51,048 nt of DNA from an uncultured Fidelibacterota bacterium. GTDB lineage: Bacteria; Fidelibacterota; Marinisomatia; Marinisomatales; TCS55. Below, in pieces: positions 36,515 through 44,637 of the stretch (position 1 is its first letter; each line of letters opens with the position of its first letter). The position numbers were made by a program, and so were the translations under genes. The notes under the pieces are model-generated. The model made no database searches, was not told where the DNA came from, and saw only the letters and a program-made list of their open reading frames with translations. The stretch lies in assembly GCA_913009735.1 (NCBI GenBank), contig CAJVYU010000007.1:1-51048 (forward strand). The letters are read 5' to 3'.

Positions 36515-37143
36515 GTATTCAAGTACAATCGGTCATTACGGGACCATTCAAGGAAAATACGTTTATTGTTTCTGATTCAGTCACGGGGGATGCTGTTTTT
36601 ATTGATCCCGGCGATGATTCAGCTATTCTGATATCTAAAATAAACCAGGACCATCTCCGCCCGCAGGCCATTATCAATACTCACGCGCATACAGATCATA
36701 TCGGCGCTGTATCTGCATTACAAAATGAGTGGGATATCCCTTTTTATCTTAATAAAAATGAACAGATGATTTTAGATGCAAATGAACAAACATGTCGTTT
36801 ATTCGGAATACAGGTTAGTGAAACACCGGAAGTAGATTGTTGGATCGATACAGAAAATGATTTATATATCGGTCCATTTCATTTCGAAGTTATGTTTACA
36901 CCCGGACATACGCCGGGTGGAATAACAATATTAATTGAAAATCATGTTTTTTCAGGAGATACATTATTTTATGGTTCTATCGGGAGAACAGATTTACCGG
37001 GAGGGGATTGGAATACATTAGAACGTTCTCTGAAGAAAATGATTGAGCAAATTAATCCGCAATTTATTATTCATGCAGGTCATGGACCTGATACAACAAT
37101 GGAACGAGAACGTAAAGAAAACCCCTTTTTAATTCGTTTATAA
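36511..37143 (+). CDS. MBL-fold metallohydrolase (glyoxalase II-like)
   Basis: Metallo-beta-lactamase-fold hydrolase with metal ligands HAHTDH (residues 58-63), TPGHTPGG, FSGDTLF and a terminal HAGHGPDT histidine. The 210-residue size and the GRTDLPGGDW segment match the short glyoxalase II / YcbL-type group. Substrate is uncertain: a thioester such as a glutathione or bacillithiol adduct is possible. Start is TTG 36511, overlapping the previous stop. Confidence 0.85.
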   Translation: MSIQVQSVITGPFKENTFIVSDSVTGDAVFIDPGDDSAILISKINQDHLRPQAIINTHAHTDHIGAVSALQNEWDIPFYLNKNEQMILDANEQTCRLFGIQVSETPEVDCWIDTENDLYIGPFHFEVMFTPGHTPGGITILIENHVFSGDTLFYGSIGRTDLPGGDWNTLERSLKKMIEQINPQFIIHAGHGPDTTMERERKENPFLIRL

Positions 37144-37163
37144 ATCGATCTAAATTGCAAGCT

Positions 37164-38111
37164 ATGAAAGTTACGAATATTATTAAAGATGCTGACAGGC
37201 CGTTATTCAGTTATGAAATAATGCCGCCGTTACGCGGAGGAAGTGCAGAGAAAATTTTTGGGCTGGTTGAAGAACTTATGCCCTATAATCCTCCCTTTAT
37301 CGATCTGACCAGTCGTTCTGCTGAAATTGAGTATTTTGATACACCAAGTGGAAAATTTGAGCGCCATGTTCGCAGGAAACGTCCGGGGACGATCGGTTTA
37401 AGCGCGGCGATCAAAAACCGTTTTAATGTTGAAACCGTTCCGCACCTTTTGTGTAATGGTTTTACTCGTGAAGAAACGGAAGATGCACTGATTGAATTGA
37501 ATTATTTGGATATTTTGAATGTGCTGGCAGTCAGGGGTGATGATTTACGCAGAAAGGTTGATACAAGACATAAAACGATAAACCTTTATGCCAAGGACCT
37601 GGTAAGTCAAATTGTGGAAATGAACGATGGGAAATATTTGGATGAACTTCTTGATGCAAGTGTCACTGATTTTTGTATTGGAGTGGGAGGATATCCTGAA
37701 AAACATTTTGAAGCGTCGGATTTGGAAACAGACTTAAAATATCTTAAGGAAAAAGTGGATGCCGGAGCTGATTATATTGTGACTCAAATGTTCTTTGAAA
37801 ATAAGAATTATTTTGAATTTGTTGATAAAGCAAGGGCAATCGGTATCGATATTCCAATTATACCTGGACTGAAAATCCTGGTATTAAAACGACATTTAGA
37901 CATTATTCCGGAAAACTTTTTCGTTAAGATACCTGATTCTCTTGTAAGTCAGGTTGAAAATGCTAAAACGGATAATGAAATAAAAAAAATTGGTTTGCAA
38001 TGGGCAGTTAACCAGACAATGGAATTATATGAAGCCAACGTTCCCTGCATTCATTTTTATATTATGCAATCAGCAACTCAAGTTGTCAATGTCGTGAAAG
38101 AATTCGTTTAA
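37164..38111 (+). CDS. metF: Methylenetetrahydrofolate reductase
   Basis: FAD-dependent TIM-barrel enzyme reducing 5,10-methylene-THF to 5-methyl-THF. Recognised by FSYEIMPPLRGGSAEKIF (active-site Glu), the NVLAVRGDDLRR loop and the DAGADYIVTQMFF FAD/substrate segment. Length 315 from ATG 37164. The variant PLRGG, without the usual P.R.G spacing, and the SAAIKNRFNVETVPHLLC segment fit FCB-group homologues. Overlaps tilS by one base. Confidence 0.9.
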   Translation: MKVTNIIKDADRPLFSYEIMPPLRGGSAEKIFGLVEELMPYNPPFIDLTSRSAEIEYFDTPSGKFERHVRRKRPGTIGLSAAIKNRFNVETVPHLLCNGFTREETEDALIELNYLDILNVLAVRGDDLRRKVDTRHKTINLYAKDLVSQIVEMNDGKYLDELLDASVTDFCIGVGGYPEKHFEASDLETDLKYLKEKVDAGADYIVTQMFFENKNYFEFVDKARAIGIDIPIIPGLKILVLKRHLDIIPENFFVKIPDSLVSQVENAKTDNEIKKIGLQWAVNQTMELYEANVPCIHFYIMQSATQVVNVVKEFV

Positions 38112-39460
38112 TGTTTTTACAACAATTCAAGGAACACATTTCAGAAAAAAAATTGATTACATTGGGTGACCATATTCTAATGGCTGTTTCTGGCGGTATA
38201 GACTCGATGGTGCTCTGTCACTTGATGATTCAATTGAAATCTGAATTCAATCTGAAATTATCTGTGATACATATTCAACATCATTTAAGAGAAGATGCTG
38301 AAGCAGATGCTCAATATGTAGAGTCATTTTGTAAAAAGAACAATATCTCATTTTTCAGAGAAGACATTGATCCATTATCCAAACAAAAGGATCAGAGTGT
38401 TGAAGCATGGGCTCGGGAAAATCGTTATAATCTTTTTTATAAATTAAAAGAGGAAATAGGTGCTGATAAAATTGTGACTGCCCATCATGGAGATGATCAA
38501 ATTGAAACAATCCTTTTACATATTGCTGATGGCTCCGGTGTGGATGGATTACGTGGCATTCATGAACAAATGAAAAGTATCGTTCGGCCAATGTTGCCAT
38601 TTTCACGAGAAGAAATTGAAGCGTTTGCTGCAGAAAATAAAATTCAATTTAGAGAAGACAGCACAAATGATGATCTTTCCCATCCACGGAATTTTTTGCG
38701 TAAAAAAGTTATTCCGTATTGGAAGAAACAAACTCCTCATTTGATATATTCAATTCAAAATTTGACAGAAAATGTAAATGAAACCAAAGAGGTCCTGGAC
38801 TTTTTAATCAATAAATCGATTAATGATTATGTTGAATTTGAAAGCAAGGAGAGAATGATAATTAAACTGGATGATTTTAGAGATGAACCTATTTCATTTC
38901 ACAGCTTTCTTATCCATTACCTGATTGGGAAAAATGATCTATGGCGTCGTCATGACTGGAACAATCTGAAGCGATTTATTCAACATGCTGAAACCGGTAC
39001 TGTTCTGTCTATTCGAAATTATACATTATTAAAAGATCGCGGGCGGATTATCATTCAAACAGACGTTCAGTCAGATGAGAAAGTGTATTCTGTCCATATG
39101 GGAGATGAACTTGCCACTGATCATTTCACTTTCTCATGGTCATCCACAAAATCTTTTCATATTCAATTATCGAATCATCGTCATGAAACAGTCGATGCTG
39201 AAAAGTTGGGTAAAAACGTACAATTACGTTTATGGCAAAGCAGCGACCGGTTTCAACCACTGGGAATGAAAGGACATAAGAAAATGAGTGATTTTCTCAT
39301 TGATAATAAAGTGGATCGTTTTCAAAAGAATGATCAATACGTTCTTGCAGAAAAGAATGAAGTCCTTTGGGTGTGTGGTCATAGAATCAGTGATCGAGTT
39401 AAAGTTACAGAAAGCACGAATCGTTTGGCGGAACTTTCATTTAGAAAGGTTGTAGGTTAG
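38111..39460 (+). CDS. tilS: tRNA(Ile)-lysidine synthase
   Basis: Converts C34 of the tRNA-Ile CAU anticodon to lysidine so that it reads AUA. The PP-loop SGGIDS (residues 27-32), HHLREDAEADA and TAHHGDDQIETILL are diagnostic, and the C-terminal TilS domain (RFQPLGMKGHKKMSDFLID) is present. Length 449 is normal. It begins the common tilS-hpt-ftsH gene order. Confidence 0.95.
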   Translation: MFLQQFKEHISEKKLITLGDHILMAVSGGIDSMVLCHLMIQLKSEFNLKLSVIHIQHHLREDAEADAQYVESFCKKNNISFFREDIDPLSKQKDQSVEAWARENRYNLFYKLKEEIGADKIVTAHHGDDQIETILLHIADGSGVDGLRGIHEQMKSIVRPMLPFSREEIEAFAAENKIQFREDSTNDDLSHPRNFLRKKVIPYWKKQTPHLIYSIQNLTENVNETKEVLDFLINKSINDYVEFESKERMIIKLDDFRDEPISFHSFLIHYLIGKNDLWRRHDWNNLKRFIQHAETGTVLSIRNYTLLKDRGRIIIQTDVQSDEKVYSVHMGDELATDHFTFSWSSTKSFHIQLSNHRHETVDAEKLGKNVQLRLWQSSDRFQPLGMKGHKKMSDFLIDNKVDRFQKNDQYVLAEKNEVLWVCGHRISDRVKVTESTNRLAELSFRKVVG

Positions 39461-39462
39461 TC

Positions 39463-39993
39463 ATGGAATTTCACGGTAATACATTAACTCCTGTTATCAC
39501 GAAGGAAGAAATCCAAAATCGCATTTCTGAAATTGCGACGGAACTTTCAGAAAAATTTAATGATGAAGTCCCTATCCTCGTTGGTATATTAAATGGTAGT
39601 TTTATTTTTATGGCTGATTTAATTCGTGCTTTGGATATTGAGTGTGAAATGGATTTCATTAAACTGGCCAGTTACCGAGGAGATAAATCAACGGGTACCG
39701 TTCGCTTACGGAAAGATATTTCTGCGGAAATTACAGGAAGACATGTCATTATCATAGAAGACATTATCGATTCCGGCTTAACCATAAAATTCATAAAAGA
39801 TCGAATGAATGATGCGAATCCTAAATCGTTAACCATTGTCACATTATTATTGAAGCCGGATGTTGTCACACTGGATTTTCCAATTGATATAGTAGGATTT
39901 GAAATTGCACCAGAATTTGTTGTAGGATATGGGTTGGATTATGACCAGAAAATGCGTCATTTACCAGCCATTTATCGATTAGAAAAGGAATAA
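39463..39993 (+). CDS. hpt: Hypoxanthine phosphoribosyltransferase
   Basis: Purine salvage enzyme forming IMP/GMP from hypoxanthine/guanine and PRPP. The PRPP-binding loop is VIIIEDIIDSGLT (residues 95-107), with LVGILNGSFIFMADL and the metal/base region VVGYGLDYDQKMRHLP near the C-terminus. Length 176 is normal. Sits between tilS and ftsH. Confidence 0.95.
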   Translation: MEFHGNTLTPVITKEEIQNRISEIATELSEKFNDEVPILVGILNGSFIFMADLIRALDIECEMDFIKLASYRGDKSTGTVRLRKDISAEITGRHVIIIEDIIDSGLTIKFIKDRMNDANPKSLTIVTLLLKPDVVTLDFPIDIVGFEIAPEFVVGYGLDYDQKMRHLPAIYRLEKE

Positions 39994-39994
39994 C

Positions 39995-42085
39995 ATGTAT
40001 TTCAAGAAACATACTTCGAATAAGAAGATAATTAAAAAGCCAAATCAGCAGAAAGGTAAAAAGCCTCTCCAGGGACAGAAAGGGGATAATAAGAAAAACG
40101 AATTTGAATGGAAGCGCGCCGGTAAAACGTCTATGATCTGGCTGTTGATTTTAATGGCAGCTATTTTCTTATCAGGTATATTTACATCAAGTGAACAGTC
40201 AGTCCAAATTCAATATTTTCAATATCAGGAATTTTTAGAACAGCGATTAATAGTCAGTGCTAATATCATTGAAAATGTTTTTTATGGCGAATTTTCCACC
40301 CCACAATCGATAAAAACAAAAGTGGGTGTTATGGAAAATGTATCCAAGTTTCATGTCATTCTCCCATTTATTGACAGGGAAGAGAAAGCTGAATGGGATA
40401 AATATGGTGTCAATTACAATTTTAAAACAAAAGCTATTGATTGGACCGGTTATTTTTTGAATATGCTGCCGTGGCTATTGCTGATAGGCATTTGGATATT
40501 TTTTATTCGCCGTATGCAAGGTGGCGGTGGCGGAATGAAAAATATTTTCAACTTTGGGAAAAGCAAAGCCAAAATTTGGACGTCTGATATGCAAAAAACC
40601 ACGTTTGATGATGTTGCCGGTTGTGTAGAAGCAAAAGAAGAATTGAAGGAAGTCATCGATTTTTTAAAAAAACCCAAACGGTTTCAAAAATTGGGAGCGA
40701 AGATCCCCAAAGGTGCATTATTAATCGGACCTCCGGGAACGGGAAAAACGCTTTTAGCCAGAGCGGTCGCCGGGGAAGCAGGTGTGCCTTTTTTCAATTT
40801 AAGTGGTGCGGATTTTGTGGAGATGTTTGTAGGTGTGGGCGCATCCCGTGTCCGGGATCTTTTCGAGCAGGGCAAGAAAAATACACCCTGTATTGTTTTT
40901 ATTGATGAGTTGGATGCTGTCGGTCGCCAGCGTGGCGCCGGTCTTGGCGGTGGTCATGATGAACGTGAGCAAACATTAAACCAGCTCTTGGTGGAAATGG
41001 ACGGTTTTAATTCAGATCAAATGGTCATTGTGTTGGCTGCAACAAACAGACCCGATGTATTAGACCCTGCGTTATTAAGACCTGGAAGATTTGACCGCCA
41101 GATTGTTGTTGATATTCCTGACCTGAATGGCAGACTGGGTATTCTCAAAGTTCACATCAAAAAAATTGTTATAAATAAACGTAAAGTGAATTTGGAAAAT
41201 TTAGCCAGGGGGACGCCGGGTCTTGTGGGTGCGGATTTAGCCAATTTAGTGAACGAAGCAGCATTATTGGCGGCAAGAAAGAGAAAATCCTCTGTGGATA
41301 TGGAAGATTTTGAGGATGCAAAAGATAAAGTACTTATGGGCATCCAGCGCAAAAGTATGATTCTTTCAGATGAAGAAAAGAAAGTTACGGCTTATCATGA
41401 ATCCGGACACGCCTTAGTCGCAACATTAATGCCTGGCGCAGACCCTATCCATAAAGTGTCTATTATTCCCCGGGGGCGGGCATTAGGTATCACAGCACAA
41501 TTACCGATTGATGAGAGGCATAATTACTCACACGATTATATAGAAGGTCGCTTGGCGATTTTGTTAGGCGGACGGGCAGCTGAACAACTCATTTTCAATG
41601 AACGCACTACCGGCGCCGGAGATGACATTGAAAAAGCCTCTGCCATAGCAAGAAAAATGGTTTGTGAATGGGGAATGAGTGAGGCACTTGGACCCATGAC
41701 CTTTGGCAAAAAGAATGAAGAAATTTTTCTGGGACGTGAGATTCAGACCCATCGTGATTTCAGCGAATCTACAGCCAGGATGATTGATGAAGAAATGGTG
41801 CGAATTATTCGCAAGGCTCAAAGTACCGCAGCGAGTATATTGGGAAAAAATATAATCACTCTCCACGCCATGGCTGAAGGTTTGTTGAAATATGAAACAT
41901 TAGATAGTAAAGACATCAAAAGAATCCTGGAAGGGAAGAAACCGATTCGTTCGAAAAATAGCAAACCTCGCAAAAGACTCACAAGACCGCGCAGAAAGCC
42001 GCAACCTCAAAAATCATTTTCAGAAAAAAGTTCAATTAAAGCAAATGATTCTGCGACTACAAAAAAAAATATTAACAAATCATAA
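39995..42085 (+). CDS. ftsH: ATP-dependent zinc metalloprotease FtsH
   Basis: Membrane-anchored AAA protease for quality control and regulated proteolysis. It has a Lys-rich N-terminus, two transmembrane helices (about 46-63 and 154-171), Walker A GPPGTGKT (245-252), Walker [14 protein letters not shown], the second-region arginine fingers LRPGRFDR and the zinc motif HESGH (468-472). The C-terminal ~60 residues are a basic low-complexity tail. Length 696. Confidence 0.97.
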   Translation: MYFKKHTSNKKIIKKPNQQKGKKPLQGQKGDNKKNEFEWKRAGKTSMIWLLILMAAIFLSGIFTSSEQSVQIQYFQYQEFLEQRLIVSANIIENVFYGEFSTPQSIKTKVGVMENVSKFHVILPFIDREEKAEWDKYGVNYNFKTKAIDWTGYFLNMLPWLLLIGIWIFFIRRMQGGGGGMKNIFNFGKSKAKIWTSDMQKTTFDDVAGCVEAKEELKEVIDFLKKPKRFQKLGAKIPKGALLIGPPGTGKTLLARAVAGEAGVPFFNLSGADFVEMFVGVGASRVRDLFEQGKKNTPCIVFIDELDAVGRQRGAGLGGGHDEREQTLNQLLVEMDGFNSDQMVIVLAATNRPDVLDPALLRPGRFDRQIVVDIPDLNGRLGILKVHIKKIVINKRKVNLENLARGTPGLVGADLANLVNEAALLAARKRKSSVDMEDFEDAKDKVLMGIQRKSMILSDEEKKVTAYHESGHALVATLMPGADPIHKVSIIPRGRALGITAQLPIDERHNYSHDYIEGRLAILLGGRAAEQLIFNERTTGAGDDIEKASAIARKMVCEWGMSEALGPMTFGKKNEEIFLGREIQTHRDFSESTARMIDEEMVRIIRKAQSTAASILGKNIITLHAMAEGLLKYETLDSKDIKRILEGKKPIRSKNSKPRKRLTRPRRKPQPQKSFSEKSSIKANDSATTKKNINKS

Positions 42086-42164
42086 TTTTGCTGAATAGGA
42101 ACCATCAGCGGATAGAATACTACACATGAAATCTCCAAAACGGATAGGGGATACTATTTAATTC
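42086..42164. other. Gap between ftsH and folP
   Basis: 79 bases without an ORF. The end (GGATAGGGGATACTATTTAATTC) supplies the folP ribosome-binding site. No terminator hairpin is visible. Confidence 0.4.
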
Positions 42165-43004
42165 ATGGCGCTTCCACCCAATTGGCAGAATTTACACATT
42201 CCGAATTCACCGACATTTATCATGGGTATTTTGAATGTGACTCCCGATTCGTTCAGCGATGGAGGACTGTTTATTAAAACGGATGCAGCTGTGAATCGTG
42301 CATTACAAATGACAGAAGAAGGTGCTGATATTATTGACATTGGCGGTGAATCCACCCGACCGGGAGCTAAACCGGTTTCCCCGGAAGACGAATTACACAG
42401 AGTGATACCGGTAATTGAATCTATTCGAGCATATTCTGATATATGCATTTCCATTGATACATATAAAGCTGACGTGGCTGAAAAAGCCATTACTTCCGGC
42501 GCTGACATTATTAATGACATTAGCGGACTGCAGTTTGATAATCGTATGAAAGACGTAGTCTGTACTGCGGGAGTTCCTGTGATTATTATGCATATAAACG
42601 GTTCCCCCAGGGACATGCAAAAGAATCCTCACTATGATGATTTGATGCAGGAAATGGTTGTATATTTTAAGGAACGTGTGGAGTTTTGCGATCTAAATGG
42701 GATTAAAAAAGAAAATATTATTCTCGATCCGGGAATTGGTTTTGGAAAAAGACGTCAGGATAATTTTGAATTGTTGCGAGAATTAGACAAAATTACGAAT
42801 CTTGGCTTTCCAGTTTTGACAGGACCTTCGCGAAAGTCGTTTATTGGCACTACACTGGATTTGCCTACTGAAGACCGCTTGGAAGGAACCATTGCCTCTG
42901 TAACAGCATCCATTTTAAATGGAGCGAAAATTGTACGTGTGCATGATATTAAAAAAATCAAACGAGCAGTAATAATTGCAGATGAGATTCGAGGGTTAGC
43001 CTGA
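42165..43004 (+). CDS. folP: Dihydropteroate synthase
   Basis: Folate biosynthesis enzyme joining p-aminobenzoate to dihydropterin pyrophosphate; target of sulfonamides. Signatures IMGILNVTPDSFSDGG, DIGGESTRPGAKPVSPEDEL, DINDISG-type ADIINDISGL and the LDPGIGFGK and TGPSRKSFIG segments are all present. Length 279 is normal. Its stop overlaps the cdaA ATG by one base. Confidence 0.96.
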   Translation: MALPPNWQNLHIPNSPTFIMGILNVTPDSFSDGGLFIKTDAAVNRALQMTEEGADIIDIGGESTRPGAKPVSPEDELHRVIPVIESIRAYSDICISIDTYKADVAEKAITSGADIINDISGLQFDNRMKDVVCTAGVPVIIMHINGSPRDMQKNPHYDDLMQEMVVYFKERVEFCDLNGIKKENIILDPGIGFGKRRQDNFELLRELDKITNLGFPVLTGPSRKSFIGTTLDLPTEDRLEGTIASVTASILNGAKIVRVHDIKKIKRAVIIADEIRGLA

Positions 43005-43780
43005 TGGATTTATTTAATATTGGTTTTCTAAAAGTAACACTTATCGACGTCATTGACTTGGTATTAGTGAGCTGGCTGTTTTTTAAAATCTATCAGTATT
43101 TTAAAGAAACCAGGGCGGGACAAATGCTCGTTGGACTTATTATCTTACTGATTGCATCTTTTATTTTTAATGCCATCGGTTTAAGTGCATCTTCTTGGTT
43201 GGTGAATCAATTTCAGACTGTTTGGGTAGTGGCTTTTGTTATTTTATTTCAGCCGGAATTACGCAGACTGCTTATATACATGGGACAAACACGTTTTTTT
43301 CAAACCATTTTTCGCATGGGAACATCAAAGTCCATAGAAGAGTTAGTGAATGCCATTAATCAGCTCATTGAAAACAAATGGGGAGCTCTGATTATCATTC
43401 AAAGAGAGACAGGAATGCGCTCTTATAAAGAAGCAGGAACGCAACTGAAAGCCAAAGTCTCCTCCGCATTAATACAATCTATTTTTAACCCAAAATCACC
43501 TCTTCATGATGGAGCAATCATTATCCAGAATGAAATCATTGAAGCAGCCGCTTGTATTTTACCTTTAACGGAAAGCAGTATGGTTGATCCGGCTATGGGA
43601 ACTCGCCACCGTGCAGCATTGGGTATCACGGAAGAAACGGACGCTATTGCGATAGTTGTATCAGAAGAAAAACAGCGTATATCTGTTGCGGAAGACGGCC
43701 GATTCATGAATATCGGGATGGATGAAATGGAACTGCGTCGTTTTCTAAATGAACAGCTGTTCATGTCGTCCGGGGATTAA
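43004..43780 (+). CDS. cdaA: Diadenylate cyclase CdaA (c-di-AMP synthase)
   Basis: Membrane-bound diadenylate cyclase making the second messenger c-di-AMP. Three N-terminal transmembrane helices (about residues 10-80) precede a DAC domain with the active-site motifs LHDGAIII and GTRHRAALGI, followed by TDAIAIVVSEE. Length 258 is normal. Directly downstream of folP, as in many Bacteroidota; no cdaR-like gene follows. Confidence 0.93.
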   Translation: MDLFNIGFLKVTLIDVIDLVLVSWLFFKIYQYFKETRAGQMLVGLIILLIASFIFNAIGLSASSWLVNQFQTVWVVAFVILFQPELRRLLIYMGQTRFFQTIFRMGTSKSIEELVNAINQLIENKWGALIIIQRETGMRSYKEAGTQLKAKVSSALIQSIFNPKSPLHDGAIIIQNEIIEAAACILPLTESSMVDPAMGTRHRAALGITEETDAIAIVVSEEKQRISVAEDGRFMNIGMDEMELRRFLNEQLFMSSGD

Positions 43781-44541
43781 TGCAAGCCATTACCAGCGAG
43801 ACATGGCTTTACGCCTTGTTGAGCGTATTAATCGTCAGCCTTATTTCTCTGGTCGGAGTAGTTACTTTATCCTTTTCCCGCAAATTTCTGAACCGCATTA
43901 TTCTTTTTTTAGTGAGTTTTGCTGTTGGCAGTCTTTTGGGTGGTGCATTTATTCATTTACTGCCGGAAGCTTTCGCTTCTGATTTGGACACTTTAACCGT
44001 TTCCGGTTCAGTTTTGTCCGGGATCGTACTTTTCTTTGTGTTAGAAAAATTCTTGCGCTGGCGACACTGCCATCACGAAACCACGGAAGATCACGTTCAT
44101 CCGGTGGTACCCATGAATATTTTTGGCGATGCCATGCATAATTTTATTGATGGTATTCTGATTGGTGTTTCCTATGCAGTGAGTATTCCAATGGGCTTCG
44201 CAACGACTGTGGCTGTCCTGCTTCATGAAATACCCCAGGAAATTGGTGATTTCGGTATTTTGGTTCATGGCGGATTGACAGTTCGTAAAGCATTAATATT
44301 TAATTTTGCTATTTCCCTTACATCATTTATCGGTGTTGTATTGGCGCTTATGATAGGCTCATCAGTGGAAAATTTTGCACTGTATTTATTACCACTCACA
44401 GCAGGAGGTTTTATTTACATTGCCGGATCAGACCTCATACCGGAACTGCATGATAATACGGATGTGACTTCGTCCATAATTCAATTATTGGCTTTGCTAT
44501 GCGGAATTGCAATTATGTTCGGATTGACGGCTTTATTTTAA
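43780..44541 (+). CDS. ZIP-family divalent metal transporter
   Basis: Inner-membrane uptake permease for Zn2+ or related metals. The 253-residue protein has about seven or eight helices, a His-rich cytoplasmic loop (WRHCHHETTEDHVHP), and the paired metal-binding helices with NIFGDAMHNFIDGILIG and VAVLLHEIPQEIGDFGILVH. It shares one base with the cdaA stop. Metal preference cannot be read from sequence. Confidence 0.9.
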   Translation: MQAITSETWLYALLSVLIVSLISLVGVVTLSFSRKFLNRIILFLVSFAVGSLLGGAFIHLLPEAFASDLDTLTVSGSVLSGIVLFFVLEKFLRWRHCHHETTEDHVHPVVPMNIFGDAMHNFIDGILIGVSYAVSIPMGFATTVAVLLHEIPQEIGDFGILVHGGLTVRKALIFNFAISLTSFIGVVLALMIGSSVENFALYLLPLTAGGFIYIAGSDLIPELHDNTDVTSSIIQLLALLCGIAIMFGLTALF

Positions 44542-44553
44542 ATAATCTGTTGT

Positions 44554-44625
44554 ATGGATGTATATTTTGTACGGTTGCAAAGTGGAAACTTTACAGCGAC
44601 TCAAACATTACTATTGTTAAAATAG
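44554..44625 (+). pseudogene. Remnant of a T9SS C-terminal sorting domain
   Basis: In the frame of 44554 the DNA reads MDVYFVRLQSGNFTATQTLL then LLK and stop, which is the terminal strand of a type A T9SS sorting domain. A stop codon lies just upstream (44539-44541), so only about 23 codons remain. At the DNA level 44559-44586 matches 46461-46488, in the sorting domain of the next gene, at about 23 of 28 positions. Confidence 0.75.
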
Positions 44626-44637
44626 GAGTTAACTATA